The notes below the pieces were generated by a model. The model had not been told where the DNA came from. It was given only the letters and a program-made list of their open reading frames with translations, and did not search any database. From Sulfurovum sp. (GTDB lineage: Bacteria; Campylobacterota; Campylobacteria; Campylobacterales; Sulfurovaceae), in assembly GCA_020721385.1 (NCBI GenBank), contig DYMW01000096.1, positions 1-5,521 on the forward strand: DNA of 5,521 nucleotides, read 5' to 3'. This document shows positions 5,519 to 5,521 of the stretch, in pieces (the first letter of the stretch is position 1; every line of letters starts with the position of its first letter). A program made the translations under genes and the position numbers.

Positions 5519-5521
5519 TAA

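Overview
The window carries a conserved bacterial housekeeping cluster, all on the + strand, in the order rpmH (ribosomal protein L34), rnpA (RNase P protein), yidC (membrane insertase), jag/khpB (KH RNA-binding protein), mnmE (tRNA modification GTPase), then a lipoprotein of unknown function. The AT-rich sequence, the gene order, TATAAT-type promoters with weak or absent -35 boxes, and the Campylobacter-like look of Jag and YidC suggest a member of the Campylobacterota, perhaps Sulfurimonas-like. The genus is inferred from protein flavour and base composition only.

Positions 1-248 are a leader or intergenic region. They hold a probable rpmH promoter with a small inverted repeat, a 17-codon upstream reading frame whose TGA overlaps the rpmH ATG, and weak signs of a divergent minus-strand gene whose first codons are cut by the window edge. 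rpmH (249-383) and rnpA (380-712) overlap. rnpA has no ATG, GTG or TTG at its 5' end and seems to start at ATA (or ATT), and a perfect 8-bp stem-loop follows the rpmH stop. The yidD gene usually found between rnpA and yidC is missing. The 117-bp gap is AT-rich and holds four perfect TATAAT hexamers, roughly helically spaced, in front of a GTG-started yidC. yidC, jag and mnmE follow with gaps of 51 and 6 bp and probably share a transcript. The lipoprotein gene has its own TATAAT directly after the mnmE stop and ends almost at the window edge.

The genes belong to translation and protein-delivery functions: ribosome assembly (L34), tRNA 5' maturation (RnpA with the RNase P RNA), membrane protein insertion (YidC), RNA binding (KhpB, normally with KhpA) and wobble-uridine modification of tRNA (MnmE with MnmG). 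None of the partner genes is in this window. I see no mobile element, CRISPR array, tRNA or rRNA gene, or defence system. The points worth following are small scale: the rnpA start, the yidC promoter region, a lysine at the usual arginine of the YidC groove, the degenerate R3H domain, and the uncharacterised lipoprotein.
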